Assembly (NCBI GenBank): GCA_019419405.1
Contig: DYAA01000133.1
Location: 1 to 51,594 of the forward strand
Length of the DNA: 51,594 nt
Direction of reading: 5' to 3'
Source of the DNA: Collinsella sp.
GTDB lineage: Bacteria > Actinomycetota > Coriobacteriia > Coriobacteriales > Coriobacteriaceae
The notes under the pieces are model-generated. The model made no database searches. It saw only the letters and a program-made list of their open reading frames with translations, and was not told the DNA's origin. The translations under genes were made by a program, and so were the position numbers. Positions 40,271 to 49,231 of the stretch are shown one piece after another. Numbering within the stretch: the stretch's first letter is position 1; each line of letters begins with the position of its first letter.

Positions 40271-41566
40271 ATGGCACCAGCTCTTTCCGATCTTCAACCG
40301 CAACCAGCGCCCAAGGCCACCGCAGCGGCGCAGGCCGCTATCGGTGACGGTCTCGTTGCAGAAGCTCAGGCTTTTGCAGACGAGCTCGCTGCGTGGCGAC
40401 ACGATTTACACCAGATGCCCGAGCTGGGTAATAGCCTCCCACAGACCTCTGCGTATATTCAAGCGCGCCTGACCGAGATGGAAATCCCATTTGCCACGCT
40501 CGTCGATGGTTCCTGTGTCGTGGGCCTTGTCGGCGCCGGTGCCGCCGCGGCCCAGGGCAATGGCGTCTGCACGGACGAACAGGCCGGTACGGTCATCATG
40601 CTCCGTGGCGACATGGATGCCCTGCCCGTTGCCGAAGAGTCAGGCGAGCCTTTCGCCTCTACGAACGGCTGCATGCACGCATGCGGACACGATATGCATG
40701 CGACGGCGCTGCTTGGTGCGGCGCGCCTGCTCAAGGCCCGCGAGTCCGAGCTTGTGGACGCCAACGCCACAGTTAAGTTGCTGTTCCAGCCGGGCGAGGA
40801 AACCTTTGAGGGTGCCCGCGCCGCCATCGCCGACGGTCTGCTGCGGAACCCGCGTCCTCAGGTCGCCTTTGCCATGCATGTCAATAGCCAGTCGCCGCTT
40901 GGCCTGGTGCTCTACGGCAGCCCGGCGCTCTCGGGCGTGTACGGTTTCCGCATTACACTGCAGGGCAAGGGTGGCCACGGTTCCAGCCCCGAGATCTGCA
41001 TCGACCCCATCACGGCCGGCGTCCATGTGCACCTGGCACTCCAGGAGCTCATCGCGCGCGAAGTGCCGGCGGCCAAGGAGGTCGCACTCACCGTGGGTAA
41101 GTTTGCCGGCGGTCAGGCCGCAAATGTCATTCCCGACACTTGTGTGCTTGAGGGAACGCTGCGCGGCTTCGATGTCGAGCTCATGACTCACCTTAAGACC
41201 CGCATCGCGGAGGTCGTCAACGGCGTTGCCGCAACATATCGTACGCCGGCAACCATCGAGACGCTTTCGGACGTTCCGCCGCTCGTGCTCGACAGCGATA
41301 TGACCCAGGCCTCGCTTGGCTACGTGGGCGCGGTGCTGCCCAAGTCCGCCTTCCTGCCGCTGTTCCACGCCATGGCGAGCGAGGACTTCGCGTTGATCTC
41401 GAGCGAGATCCCGAGTGCGTACTTTACCGTGGGCGCTGCCGTGACTGATACGGACGAGCATTTTGCTCAGCATCATCCCAAGGCGCGCTTTAACGATGCC
41501 GAACTGCCGCTCGGTGCCGCGGCCTATACCGCCGTCGCTTTGGGCTACATCGCCGATCATCGGTAG
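40271..41566 (+). CDS. M20-family amidohydrolase (hippurate hydrolase/AbgB-like)
   Basis: The enzyme family hydrolyses N-acyl amino acids or dipeptides using two metal ions. Metal-binding motifs are visible: RGDMDALPV, HACGHDMHATALLG and FQPGEETFEGA, followed by the dimerisation domain with GKGGHGSSPEI. The ending is typical (MASEDFALISSEIPSAYF). The protein has 431 residues. I start at the ATG at 40271, preceded by GGAGGG; an earlier in-frame ATG at 40217 would add 18 residues but lies in the promoter region. It is next to a decayed MFS gene, so the pair may once have been a transport-and-hydrolysis unit. Confidence 0.92.
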   Translation: MAPALSDLQPQPAPKATAAAQAAIGDGLVAEAQAFADELAAWRHDLHQMPELGNSLPQTSAYIQARLTEMEIPFATLVDGSCVVGLVGAGAAAAQGNGVCTDEQAGTVIMLRGDMDALPVAEESGEPFASTNGCMHACGHDMHATALLGAARLLKARESELVDANATVKLLFQPGEETFEGARAAIADGLLRNPRPQVAFAMHVNSQSPLGLVLYGSPALSGVYGFRITLQGKGGHGSSPEICIDPITAGVHVHLALQELIAREVPAAKEVALTVGKFAGGQAANVIPDTCVLEGTLRGFDVELMTHLKTRIAEVVNGVAATYRTPATIETLSDVPPLVLDSDMTQASLGYVGAVLPKSAFLPLFHAMASEDFALISSEIPSAYFTVGAAVTDTDEHFAQHHPKARFNDAELPLGAAAYTAVALGYIADHR

Positions 41567-41606
41567 CACCCAATCTTGCTACTCGTTTGTTTAAAAAAGG
41601 AACAGT

Positions 41607-42015
41607 ATGTCCCAGCAACGTAAATTTTTCCCCGGCTGGCTCGTGGTGGCCTCCGGCTTTGTGATCATGGCCACGTGCTACACGATTTTCGTCAACTGCA
41701 TGAGCCTGTTCCAGCCGTTGATCGTCAGCGACCTGGGCATTTCCCTTGCGCAGTACAACATCTCCAACGCCCACGATCGCTGCGTCTAAGCAGTTTGGCA
41801 TGGCCGACCTGGGTAAGGTCACGGGCACCATTACCTCGCTCGAGATGGTCGGTGGCACCGTGGGCGCCATCGTCTCGGGTGTGCTGTTCGACGCTACGGG
41901 CTCCTTTGCGAGCACCTGGATCGTGTGCCTGGTGTGCTCCGTGGTTATGCTCGTGTTCCTGTTGGCGTCCGAGCCCATCGCTGCCAAGCTGCGCGCGAGC
42001 GTGGCGGGGGAGTAG
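41607..42015 (+). pseudogene. MFS transporter remnant with internal deletion and frameshift
   Basis: The first 54 residues (MSQQRKFFPGWLVVASGF, up to SLAQYNISNA) are the start of an MFS transporter with ribosome-binding site and ATG. At about 41770 the frame breaks and stops. Another frame (+1) then continues with FGMADLGKVTGTITSLEMVG, TVGAIVSGVLFDATGSF and STWIVCLVCSVVMLVFLLAS, the last two or three helices of the same kind of protein. About 300 residues in the middle are missing. The result cannot be a working transporter. An assembly error is possible but the flanks look normal. Confidence 0.85.
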
Positions 42016-42061
42016 ATAGGCCAAAGCGCATTGCCGCTTGTCCGCTTCGTCCGTGGCTACC

Positions 42062-42121
42062 GCGGCGGTGCATCTGGCCGAACGAGTCCCCATACCCTCG
42101 TTCGGTCAGACGCACCGCCGC
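42062..42121 (+). terminator. Long hairpin between the MFS remnant and hisS
   Basis: GCGGCGGTGC, ATCTGGCCGAACGAG pair with CTCGTTCGGTCAGAC, GCACCGCCGC to give a near-perfect 25 bp stem and a 10-base loop, followed by TGTTTGTGTTT. It probably ends the upstream transcript; a TATAAT at 42139-42144 downstream would drive hisS. Confidence 0.7.
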
Positions 42122-42186
42122 TGTTTGTGTTTGTGCCGTATAATGTCCACTACCTATGACGCGATACAAAAGAAAGGTGTTTGCCC

Positions 42187-43500
42187 ATGCAGGCACAGAA
42201 GGCGGAGGGAACCCGCGACCTTATCGGCGCCGAGATGCGCGCCTGGCAAAAGATGCAGCAGATTGCTGCCGGCGTGTTCGAGCCGTTTGGCTTTAAGCCC
42301 ATCGAGACGCCCGCGATCGAGCAGGTTGACGTGTTTGTCCACGGTATCGGCCAGTCGACCGACGTCGTGCGCAAGGAGATGTTCCGCGTGTTTAGCGGCG
42401 CCAACCTGGAGCGCGTCTTTACCGAGGGCACCGACACCAAGCTTAAGCCCAAGCAGCGCCTGGCCCTTCGTCCCGAGGGCACGGCCGGTGTGGTGCGCGC
42501 CGTCGTGGAGAACAACCTAGTGCCCCAGGGCTCCACGCCGTTTAAGGCGTACTATGCCGAGGCCATGTTCCGTGGCGAGCGTCCCCAGAAGGGTCGCCTG
42601 CGCCAGTTTCACCAGGTGGGCATCGAGTGGCTCGGCGCTCCCGATCCGGCGGCAGACGCCGAGTGCATCATCATGCTCATGGAGTTCTACAAGCGCCTGG
42701 GCTTCGATCTTTCCAAGCTCCGTCTGCTCATTAACTCGATGGGCGATGCGCAGTGCCGTCCGGCCTATCGCGAGCAGGTTAAGCAGTTCATTCTCGACCA
42801 CGCCGACGAGATGTGCGACGAGTGCCGCGAGCGCGCCGAGCTCAACCCGCTGCGCGCCTTCGACTGCAAGAACGACCATTGCCGCGAGATCATGGCCAAC
42901 GCTCCGCTGATGGGCGACAACCTGTGCGACGAGTGCCGCGAGCACTACGAGCAAGTCAAGCGCTATCTGGATGCCGCCGGTATCGAGTATGTCGAGGATC
43001 CCACCTTGGTGCGCGGCCTGGACTACTACACCCGTACTGTCTTTGAGGTCGAGGCCCCTGGCGCCGGCGTCGGCTCCATCGGCGGCGGCGGCCGCTACGA
43101 CGGCCTGGTCGAGCTCGAGGGTGGCAAGCCCACGGCAGGCGTCGGCTTTGCCGTCGGTTTTGAGCGCGCCCTGCTGGCCCTGCAGGCCTTTGGCAGCGAT
43201 CTGGGTGCCGAGGAGGCCCCGTGCGTCTATGTCGCCAACGCAGGCAAGGAGCTGCGCCAGAACGTCTTTGCCATTACGCAGGAGCTTCGCGCCGCAGGTA
43301 TCGTGACCGAGGCCGACTATCAGGGTCGTTCGCTCAAGGCCCAGTTTAAGCAAGCCGATAAGGTAGGCGCCAAGCTCATCTTGGTCCTGGGTGGCGACGA
43401 GCTTGCCGCCGGCAAGGTCAAAGTGCGCGACATGCAGAGCCATGACGAGGTGCTCGCCGATCTGGACAACGTCGTCGAGGCGGTTCGCGAGCGCCTGTAG
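42187..43500 (+). CDS. hisS: Histidyl-tRNA synthetase
   Basis: This class II synthetase charges tRNA-His. It opens MQAQKAEGTRDLIGAEM, and carries class II motif 2 (FRGERPQKGRLRQFHQVGIE) and the histidine-specific signature LVRGLDYYTRTVFEV. Motif 3 is GVGFAVGFERALLAL. It ends in an anticodon-binding domain. The product has 437 residues. The ATG at 42187 has GAAAGGTG spaced 8 bases upstream; a TTG at 42181 is in frame but less well placed. A zinc-like insertion (CDECRERAELNPLRAFDCKN, then CDECREHYEQ) is typical of many Gram-positive HisS proteins. Its leader has no T-box motif that I can see. Confidence 0.96.
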   Translation: MQAQKAEGTRDLIGAEMRAWQKMQQIAAGVFEPFGFKPIETPAIEQVDVFVHGIGQSTDVVRKEMFRVFSGANLERVFTEGTDTKLKPKQRLALRPEGTAGVVRAVVENNLVPQGSTPFKAYYAEAMFRGERPQKGRLRQFHQVGIEWLGAPDPAADAECIIMLMEFYKRLGFDLSKLRLLINSMGDAQCRPAYREQVKQFILDHADEMCDECRERAELNPLRAFDCKNDHCREIMANAPLMGDNLCDECREHYEQVKRYLDAAGIEYVEDPTLVRGLDYYTRTVFEVEAPGAGVGSIGGGGRYDGLVELEGGKPTAGVGFAVGFERALLALQAFGSDLGAEEAPCVYVANAGKELRQNVFAITQELRAAGIVTEADYQGRSLKAQFKQADKVGAKLILVLGGDELAAGKVKVRDMQSHDEVLADLDNVVEAVRERL

Positions 43501-43557
43501 CGCATCTTTTTGAGCTTCGGGCCTGCTAACGTGCCCTGCTCATGGAGAGCGATTGTT

Positions 43558-43595
43558 ACGGGGGTGTTTCGCTTTTATGTGGAATGCCCCCGTTT
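43558..43595 (+). terminator. Terminator after hisS
   Basis: ACGGGGG and CCCCCGT, extended by TTTC/GGAA inside, followed by TTGC. It lies 60 bases after hisS. Confidence 0.65.
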
Positions 43596-43757
43596 GCATA
43601 TGCCGCCCACCGAGAAATACGACCATTTGGGGCAAAAAGCCTTGCAATGCAGAAAATACTTTTGTGTGGTAAAGCGCAATCAGCGTCGAAAGTTTTTGCC
43701 GAGTGCCTATAATAAATACCGCATGTTACGTGCATAGAAGGAGGAATGGGAGGAAAC

Positions 43758-46571
43758 GTGGCTGAGAACCTAAGCAACCAGTCTGTACCCGAAGCCGCGG
43801 CGCGCGTCGCTGCCGTGGTCAACCGCCTCGTTAACCGAATCGGCTCGAATGCCGAATCCAAGGAGCGTCTCGCCGAGATCGAGATCCCCGAGGAGCTGCG
43901 CGACAATCTGGCGCTGTTCTTGCGCCTGGAGCGCCGTGTGCTTAGCGAGTATGATCCCGAGATCGCGGACCTGTTCGACAAGATTTTGACAGCCGAGATT
44001 GTGGCCAATGCCGGAAACCCCGGCACCCGTGCTGCCGACGAGTCCGTCGACGAGCAGGGCGTGCCCACTGCCGACGAGCCCACCGCCGTGGCGTTTCGCG
44101 AGGTCGTTGATCTGATCGACAGTCTGCCGCTCGATAAGCAGCAGGTTATCGTCCGCGCCTTTACGAGCTTCTTCCATCTGGCAAACCTGTCGGAGGAGAA
44201 CTACCGCGTGGCGCAGCTGCGCGAGCGCGAGGCAGGTGCGTCGACCGATACCGAGGTCGATCCCGCCAACGAACTCACCGTCGCCTATCACCAGTTGGTA
44301 AACGAGATGGGTGTCGAGGGCGCCAACGAGCTGCTCGACAAGCTCGAGTTCCACCCTGTCTTTACCGCACATCCCACCGAGGCCCGTCGTAAGGCCGTCG
44401 AGGGCAAGATTCGCCGTATCTCCAACCTGCTGGAGGAGCGTCCGCGCCTGGGCGGCTCCGACCTGGTGGAGAACGAGCGCCATATGCTGCAGGAGATCGA
44501 CGCTCTGGTGCGTACGAGCCCCATCGCGCTCAAGAAGCCCACGCCGGTCGAGGAAGCCGATACCATCATTGACATCTTCGATAACACGCTGTTCGACGTC
44601 ATCCCCGTCATCTATCGTCGCTTTGACGACTGGGTGCTGGGCGACAAGGCCGGTACCGTGCCGCCGCTGTGCCCGGCGTTCTTCCATCCCGGCAGCTGGA
44701 TCGGTTCCGACCGCGACGGTAACCCCAACGTCACCGCCAAGGTGAGCCGTGAGGTCGCCGCCAAGTACTTCACTCACATGGTGCTCAAGCTCGAGGACAA
44801 GTGCCGCCGCATCGGTCGCAACCTCACGCTCGAGGCCACCTACAGCAAGCCGTCTGCCGAGCTCATCAACCTGTGGAGCCATCAGGTCGAGATGAGCACC
44901 CAGTACACCGCACGCGCTGAGCTGATCTCCGAGCACGAGCCGCATCGCGCCGTCATGCTCGTCATGGCCGACCGTCTGAACGCCACCGTCCGTCGTATCA
45001 CCGACACCATGTATCACAGCGCCGATGAGTTCCTGGAGGACCTGCGTGTCGTCCAGCGCTCGCTGGCCGCCTGCGGTGCTGTCCGTGCTGCCTACGGCCC
45101 GGTCCAGACCATTATCTGGCAGGTCGAGTCCTTCGGCTTCCATATGGTCGAGATGGAGTTCCGTCAGCACTCCGTGGTGCACGCCCGCGCCCTCAAGGAT
45201 ATCCACGAGAACGGTATCCATGGTGATCTGCAGCCCATGACGCGCGAGGTCATCGACACCTTCCGTGCCATCGGTTCCATCCAAAAGCGTTACGGCAAGA
45301 AGATGGCGCACCGCTACATCATCTCGTTTACCAAGAGCGCCCAGCATGTGGCCGACGTCTTTGAGCTTGCCCACCTGTCCTTCGCACACGAGGAGGATGT
45401 CCCCGAGCTCGACGTGATCCCGCTGTTCGAGCAGCTTGAGGACCTCGAGGGCTGTGTCGACGTGCTCGATCAGATGCTCACGCTGCCCGTGGTGCAGAAG
45501 CGCCTTGCCCAGACCAACCGCCGCATGGAGGTCATGCTGGGCTACTCCGACTCCTCCAAGGATGCCGGTCCTACCACGGCCATGCTCGCGCTGCATTCCG
45601 CGCAGGAGCGCATTGCCAAGTGGGCCGAGAAGAACGATATCGACCTGGTGCTCATGCACGGTCGCGGCGGTGCCGTGGGCCGTGGCGGCGGCCCGGCCAA
45701 CAAGGCCGTGCTGGCGCAGCCCAAGGGCTCGGTCAACTGTTTCTTTAAGCTCACCGAGCAGGGCGAGGTCATCTTTGCCCGTTACGGCAACCGCACGCTG
45801 GCACAGCGCCATGTTGAGTCCGTTGCCGCCGCAACGCTTTTGCAGTCGGCCCCGAGTGTCGAGAAGACCAACACCGAGACCACGCAGAAGTTCTGGGATA
45901 TGGCGGAGAAGCTCAACGCAGTAAGCCATGAGCGCTATCTGGACCTGCTGAACACCGAGGACTTTACACCGTGGTTCTCGACCGTGACGCCGCTGACCGA
46001 GGTCGGTCTGCTGCCGATCGGCTCGCGTCCCGCCAAGCGCGGCCTGGGCGCCAAGTCGCTCGACGACCTGCGTACCATTCCGTGGATCTTCAGCTGGAGC
46101 CAGGCGCGCATCAATCTGGCCGCTTGGTACGGCCTGGGTACTGCCTGCGAGCAGCTTGGCGACCTTGATCAGCTCAAGGCTGCCTACCAGGAGTGGCCGT
46201 TCTTCCGCACCTTTATCGACAACATCGAGATGTCGATCGCTAAGACCGACCAGCGCATCGCCAAGATGTATCTGCACCTGGGCGATCGCCAGGATCTGTC
46301 CGAGAAGGTCTTCACCGAGATGCAGCTCACCCGTAAGTGGGTCCTTGCCATCGTCGGTGACGAGTGGCCGCTACAGCGCCGCCGCGTGCTTGGCTGCGCT
46401 GTCCGCGTGCGCAACCCCTACGTCGACGCCCTGTCCATCGCCCAGGTCCGCGCCCTTCGCGAGGTGCGTATGAACCAGGACGAGATGGCCGAGGAGAAGA
46501 AGGCCGAGTACATGAGCCTGATTCTTTCGACTGTGACCGGCGTCTCGGCAGGATTGCAGAACACGGGGTAA
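43758..46571 (+). CDS. ppc: Phosphoenolpyruvate carboxylase
   Basis: Ppc carboxylates phosphoenolpyruvate to oxaloacetate with bicarbonate and refills the TCA pool. Motifs appear in order: VFTAHPTEARR (catalytic His region), GSWIGSDRDGNP, GYSDSSKDAG, LMHGRGGAVGRGGGP and RTIPWIFSWSQ. The protein ends in QNTG, the C-terminal signature for allosteric control. I prefer the GTG at 43758, which has GGGAGG 4 bases upstream, over the ATG at 43746, which sits only one base after its site. That gives 937 residues, a normal length. A TATAAT at 43708 may be its -10 box. Confidence 0.96.
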   Translation: MAENLSNQSVPEAAARVAAVVNRLVNRIGSNAESKERLAEIEIPEELRDNLALFLRLERRVLSEYDPEIADLFDKILTAEIVANAGNPGTRAADESVDEQGVPTADEPTAVAFREVVDLIDSLPLDKQQVIVRAFTSFFHLANLSEENYRVAQLREREAGASTDTEVDPANELTVAYHQLVNEMGVEGANELLDKLEFHPVFTAHPTEARRKAVEGKIRRISNLLEERPRLGGSDLVENERHMLQEIDALVRTSPIALKKPTPVEEADTIIDIFDNTLFDVIPVIYRRFDDWVLGDKAGTVPPLCPAFFHPGSWIGSDRDGNPNVTAKVSREVAAKYFTHMVLKLEDKCRRIGRNLTLEATYSKPSAELINLWSHQVEMSTQYTARAELISEHEPHRAVMLVMADRLNATVRRITDTMYHSADEFLEDLRVVQRSLAACGAVRAAYGPVQTIIWQVESFGFHMVEMEFRQHSVVHARALKDIHENGIHGDLQPMTREVIDTFRAIGSIQKRYGKKMAHRYIISFTKSAQHVADVFELAHLSFAHEEDVPELDVIPLFEQLEDLEGCVDVLDQMLTLPVVQKRLAQTNRRMEVMLGYSDSSKDAGPTTAMLALHSAQERIAKWAEKNDIDLVLMHGRGGAVGRGGGPANKAVLAQPKGSVNCFFKLTEQGEVIFARYGNRTLAQRHVESVAAATLLQSAPSVEKTNTETTQKFWDMAEKLNAVSHERYLDLLNTEDFTPWFSTVTPLTEVGLLPIGSRPAKRGLGAKSLDDLRTIPWIFSWSQARINLAAWYGLGTACEQLGDLDQLKAAYQEWPFFRTFIDNIEMSIAKTDQRIAKMYLHLGDRQDLSEKVFTEMQLTRKWVLAIVGDEWPLQRRRVLGCAVRVRNPYVDALSIAQVRALREVRMNQDEMAEEKKAEYMSLILSTVTGVSAGLQNTG

Positions 46572-46595
46572 TCGATAACCCTGTAGTCGCTGTTC

Positions 46596-46722
46596 GGGGC
46601 TGCCGTATGTTTTCTTTCCGGCGCGTCCTCGGACATGCAAGAAGCCCTCGCTGCGCACTTCGTGCGGCGAGGGCTTCTTGCGTCCTGCGGAGTGCGCCGG
46701 AAAGTAAACATACGGCAGCCCC
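46596..46722. repeat. 127-base giant hairpin, copy 1
   Basis: GGGGCTGCCGTATGTTT and CTTTCCGGCGC on the left pair with the right arm ending CATACGGCAGCCCC over 29 bp with one mismatch. A constant internal loop (GTCCTCGGACAT left, GTCCTGCGGAGT right) separates this from an inner stem GCAAGAAGCCCTCGC/GCGAGGGCTTCTTGC capped by CGCAC-TTC-GTGCG. The same element recurs at 49232-49358 with different arms. There is no T-tract, so it is not a standard terminator. Confidence 0.9.
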
Positions 46723-46767
46723 TGCGATGTCCGGTCTTCGGCGGATTACGGGCTGAGGGAATATAGT

Positions 46768-46980
46768 GCGCTTCGAGCGTTTTGGATGGGGCTTCGTGCT
46801 GCGGAATGCATTCAGAGGGAAACCCGTCGGGTCCCTTCGTCCTCGGTCTTCAGGGATTGGGGCTGGGGAAAGCTGGCGCGCTTCGCGCGTTTTGGATGGG
46901 GTCTATCCTGGTGGTGCATTTGGCGCTTCTCGCCTCGCGTCTTATCGATTGGGATTGAGATGCATGTGGCGCTTCTCGCC
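46768..46980 (+). repeat. Two pairs of short direct repeats in a non-coding stretch
   Basis: A 24-base motif (GCGCTTCGAGCGTTTTGG and following) at 46768-46791 recurs at 46877-46900 with one change. A 21-base motif (TGCATTTGGCGCTTCTCG and following) at 46914-46934 recurs at 46960-46980 with one change. The 577 bases between ppc and larA hold these, the giant hairpin and a terminator-like hairpin, but no credible gene. Confidence 0.75.
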
Positions 46981-46992
46981 TTATGACTGTAG

Positions 46993-47026
46993 CGGCTGCG
47001 GTTCCGTTTGGGGTCGCGGCCGTTTT
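46993..47026 (+). terminator. Terminator-like hairpin before larA
   Basis: CGGCTGCG and CGCGGCCG pair across 14 bases and are followed by TTTTG. Confidence 0.6.
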
Positions 47027-47148
47027 GTTGTGGGTCAAATATGAACGTTGTGTTAATGAGTCGGTGGACGGTGGTGTTTTTCGGTGAGCGGCGTATCCTT
47101 CCAACGGTTTATCTAGTGTGTCAGTTGAAAGGAAGAGGGCGCTCGTCA

Positions 47149-48426
47149 TTGTTTGAATGTGAACTGCCGTTTGACCACAAGACGTTGCATCTGGAACTCG
47201 AGGATAAGAACTTCGCGGGTGTGATGGAAGGTCATCAAAACGAGTTTAAGACCACGAAATCGCAGGAAGAGCTGGTGGAGGAGTCGCTTGCCAACCCTTA
47301 CGACTCGCCTTCGCTCGAGGAGCTTTGTGCTGGCAAGAAGGATATTGTCATCATTAGCTCAGATCATACGCGTCCCGTTCCCTCGCGTGTGACGATGCCT
47401 ATTCTGCTGCATCACATCCACTCCGCTGCGCCTGAGGCGCGCGTTCGCATTCTGGTTGCTACGGGTATGCATCGTCCGTCGACGCACGAGGAGCTCGTCA
47501 ACAAGTACGGCGAGGAGATCGTTGCCAACGAAGAAATCGTTATGCACGTCGCGACTGACGACAGCATGATGAAAAAGATCGGCACCCTGCCTTCTGGTGG
47601 CGAGTGCATCATCAACAAGATCGCTGCCGATTGCGATCTGCTGCTTGCCGAGGGCTTTATTGAGCCGCACTTCTTTGCCGGTTTCTCTGGTAGCCGCAAG
47701 TCCGTCCTGCCTGGCATCGCCAGCTACAAGACCATCATGTACAACCACAACGGTCAGTTTGTGAACGATTCCCACTCGCGTGCCGGCAACCTGTGCCACA
47801 ACCACGTGAGCGAGGACATGTTTGCCGCCGCCGAGATGGCTCACCTTGCCTTTGTGCTCAACGTGGTGCTCAACGGCAAGCACGAGGTCATTGGCTCCTT
47901 TGCCGGCGACATCCACAAGGCGCACGAGGCTGGCTGCGAGTTCGTGAAGAGCCTTGCTGGCGTTGAGCCCGTCGAGTGCGAGATCGCCATTACCACTAAC
48001 GGCGGCTACCCCCTCGATCAGAACATCTATCAGGCCGTGAAGGGCATGTGCGCTGCCGAGGCCACGCTTCCCGAGGGCGGTGTGATCATCGACGTCGCCG
48101 GTTGTGCCGACGGTCACGGCGGCGAGGGCTTCTATCACAACATCGCCGACAACGATCCGGCAGAGTTTGAGCGCGCCTGCATCGATCGTCCTAAGGACGA
48201 GACCCTGCCCGATCAGTGGACGAGCCAGATCTTTGCCCGCATCCTGGCGCATCACCCTGTGATCATGGTCACCGACCTGTGCGATCACCAGATGCTCAAG
48301 GATATGCACATGACGCCGGTCAACACTATCGAGGAAGCGCTCAAGCTCGCCTTTGAGATGAAGGGTGCCGATGCCAAGGTCGCCGTCATCCCCGATGGCC
48401 TGGGTGTTGTTGTCGCACAGCACTAG
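47149..48426 (+). CDS. larA: Nickel-pincer lactate racemase
   Basis: LarA interconverts D- and L-lactate with the nickel-pincer nucleotide cofactor. Starting at TTG 47149 (GGAAGAGGG upstream), the product has 425 residues. Its key residues then fall at His108 (GMHRPS), His174 (EPHFF), Lys184 (SRKSVLPG) and His200 (YNHNG). These are the numbers known for the Lactobacillus plantarum enzyme, where Lys184 carries the cofactor, which strongly supports the chosen start. The N-terminus (FECELPFDHKTLHLELEDKN) also fits. It is followed by a MIP-type channel gene. Cofactor genes larB and larC are on the opposite strand 2 kb away. Confidence 0.94.
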   Translation: MFECELPFDHKTLHLELEDKNFAGVMEGHQNEFKTTKSQEELVEESLANPYDSPSLEELCAGKKDIVIISSDHTRPVPSRVTMPILLHHIHSAAPEARVRILVATGMHRPSTHEELVNKYGEEIVANEEIVMHVATDDSMMKKIGTLPSGGECIINKIAADCDLLLAEGFIEPHFFAGFSGSRKSVLPGIASYKTIMYNHNGQFVNDSHSRAGNLCHNHVSEDMFAAAEMAHLAFVLNVVLNGKHEVIGSFAGDIHKAHEAGCEFVKSLAGVEPVECEIAITTNGGYPLDQNIYQAVKGMCAAEATLPEGGVIIDVAGCADGHGGEGFYHNIADNDPAEFERACIDRPKDETLPDQWTSQIFARILAHHPVIMVTDLCDHQMLKDMHMTPVNTIEEALKLAFEMKGADAKVAVIPDGLGVVVAQH

Positions 48427-48435
48427 TGCGCGGCT

Positions 48436-48450
48436 TAAACGAATCGTTTA
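48436..48450. promoter_or_regulatory. 15-base palindrome between larA and the channel gene
   Basis: TAAACGA-A-TCGTTTA is a perfect inverted repeat with a one-base centre, 10 bases after the larA stop. This is a usual size for a TetR operator, and a TetR gene lies nearby. A role is inferred. Confidence 0.5.
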
Positions 48451-48475
48451 TAACCGACAAGAAAGATAAGGTTTT

Positions 48476-49207
48476 ATGCTTACCAAACTCCTCTGCGAAT
48501 TCGGCGCAACGGCCCTCATGATCGTCTTTGGCGTGGGTGTTCACTGCGATACCGTGCTCAAGGGCACCAAGTATCAGGGCTCCGGCCATATGTTTGCCAT
48601 CACCACCTGGTCCTTTGGCATCTCGGTCTGCCTGTTTGTCTTTGGTGGCGCTGTGTGCATGAACCCCGCCATGGTGCTTGCCCAGTGCATCGTCGGCCTG
48701 GTGCCGTGGGGCAACTGCATCCCCTTCATGCTTGCCGATATGCTCGGCGGCTTTGTGGGTGCCGTGATCGCTTGGTTTATGTATGCCGATGAGTTCAAGG
48801 CTTCCGAGGACGTCGTCGACCCCATTGCCCAGCGCAACATCTTCTCGACCAACCCCACCACCGAGGGCACGAACTATGCTCGTAACTTCTTCTGCGAGGC
48901 TATCTGCACCTTCGTGTTCATCAGCGCCATCCTTGCTGCCGCTAGCCGCGCCGGCGAGAACGTTCTGATGCTCGCAATCTGCGTCGGCCTGATTGTTTGG
49001 GCCGTTGGCATGGGCATGGGCGGCATCACTGGCTTCGCCATGAACCAGGCTCGTGACCTTGGTCCTCGCATGGCCTATCAGGTGCTGCCGATCAAGAACA
49101 AGGCTGACAACAACTGGAAGTACGGCCTGCTTGTTCCTGGCATCGCGCCGTTTGTCGGTGCCATCGTGGCTGCGTTGTTTGTGCATGGTTTCTTGGGCAT
49201 GTTCTAG
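48476..49207 (+). CDS. larD: MIP-family channel, LarD-like lactate channel
   Basis: The 243-residue protein has six hydrophobic helices and the two half-helix motifs of the aquaporin/glycerol-facilitator family. The first is a normal NPA (VCMNPAMVLAQ). The second reads NQA (FAMNQARDLGPR) where the family has NPARDxGPR, so Pro is replaced by Gln. LarD in lactobacilli is a channel for lactate and is encoded with larABC. Position next to larA makes that role likely here. The palindrome above precedes its start, and a giant hairpin follows its stop. Confidence 0.88.
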   Translation: MLTKLLCEFGATALMIVFGVGVHCDTVLKGTKYQGSGHMFAITTWSFGISVCLFVFGGAVCMNPAMVLAQCIVGLVPWGNCIPFMLADMLGGFVGAVIAWFMYADEFKASEDVVDPIAQRNIFSTNPTTEGTNYARNFFCEAICTFVFISAILAAASRAGENVLMLAICVGLIVWAVGMGMGGITGFAMNQARDLGPRMAYQVLPIKNKADNNWKYGLLVPGIAPFVGAIVAALFVHGFLGMF

Positions 49208-49231
49208 TCCAAGGCAATTGATATAACGTCC

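Noticed and set aside
43770..46277. 835-codon minus-strand frame opposite ppc
   Set aside because: ppc has every catalytic motif; the opposite frame has none and arises from codon bias.
46766..47044. Small genes in the stretch between ppc and larA
   Set aside because: The open frames cover degenerate direct repeats and a terminator-like hairpin, lack ribosome-binding sites and would encode low-complexity peptides.
47008..48426. Longer LarA starting at 47008
   Set aside because: The extra 47 residues do not match the family. The TTG at 47149 places the known catalytic residues at the same numbers as in the characterised enzyme.
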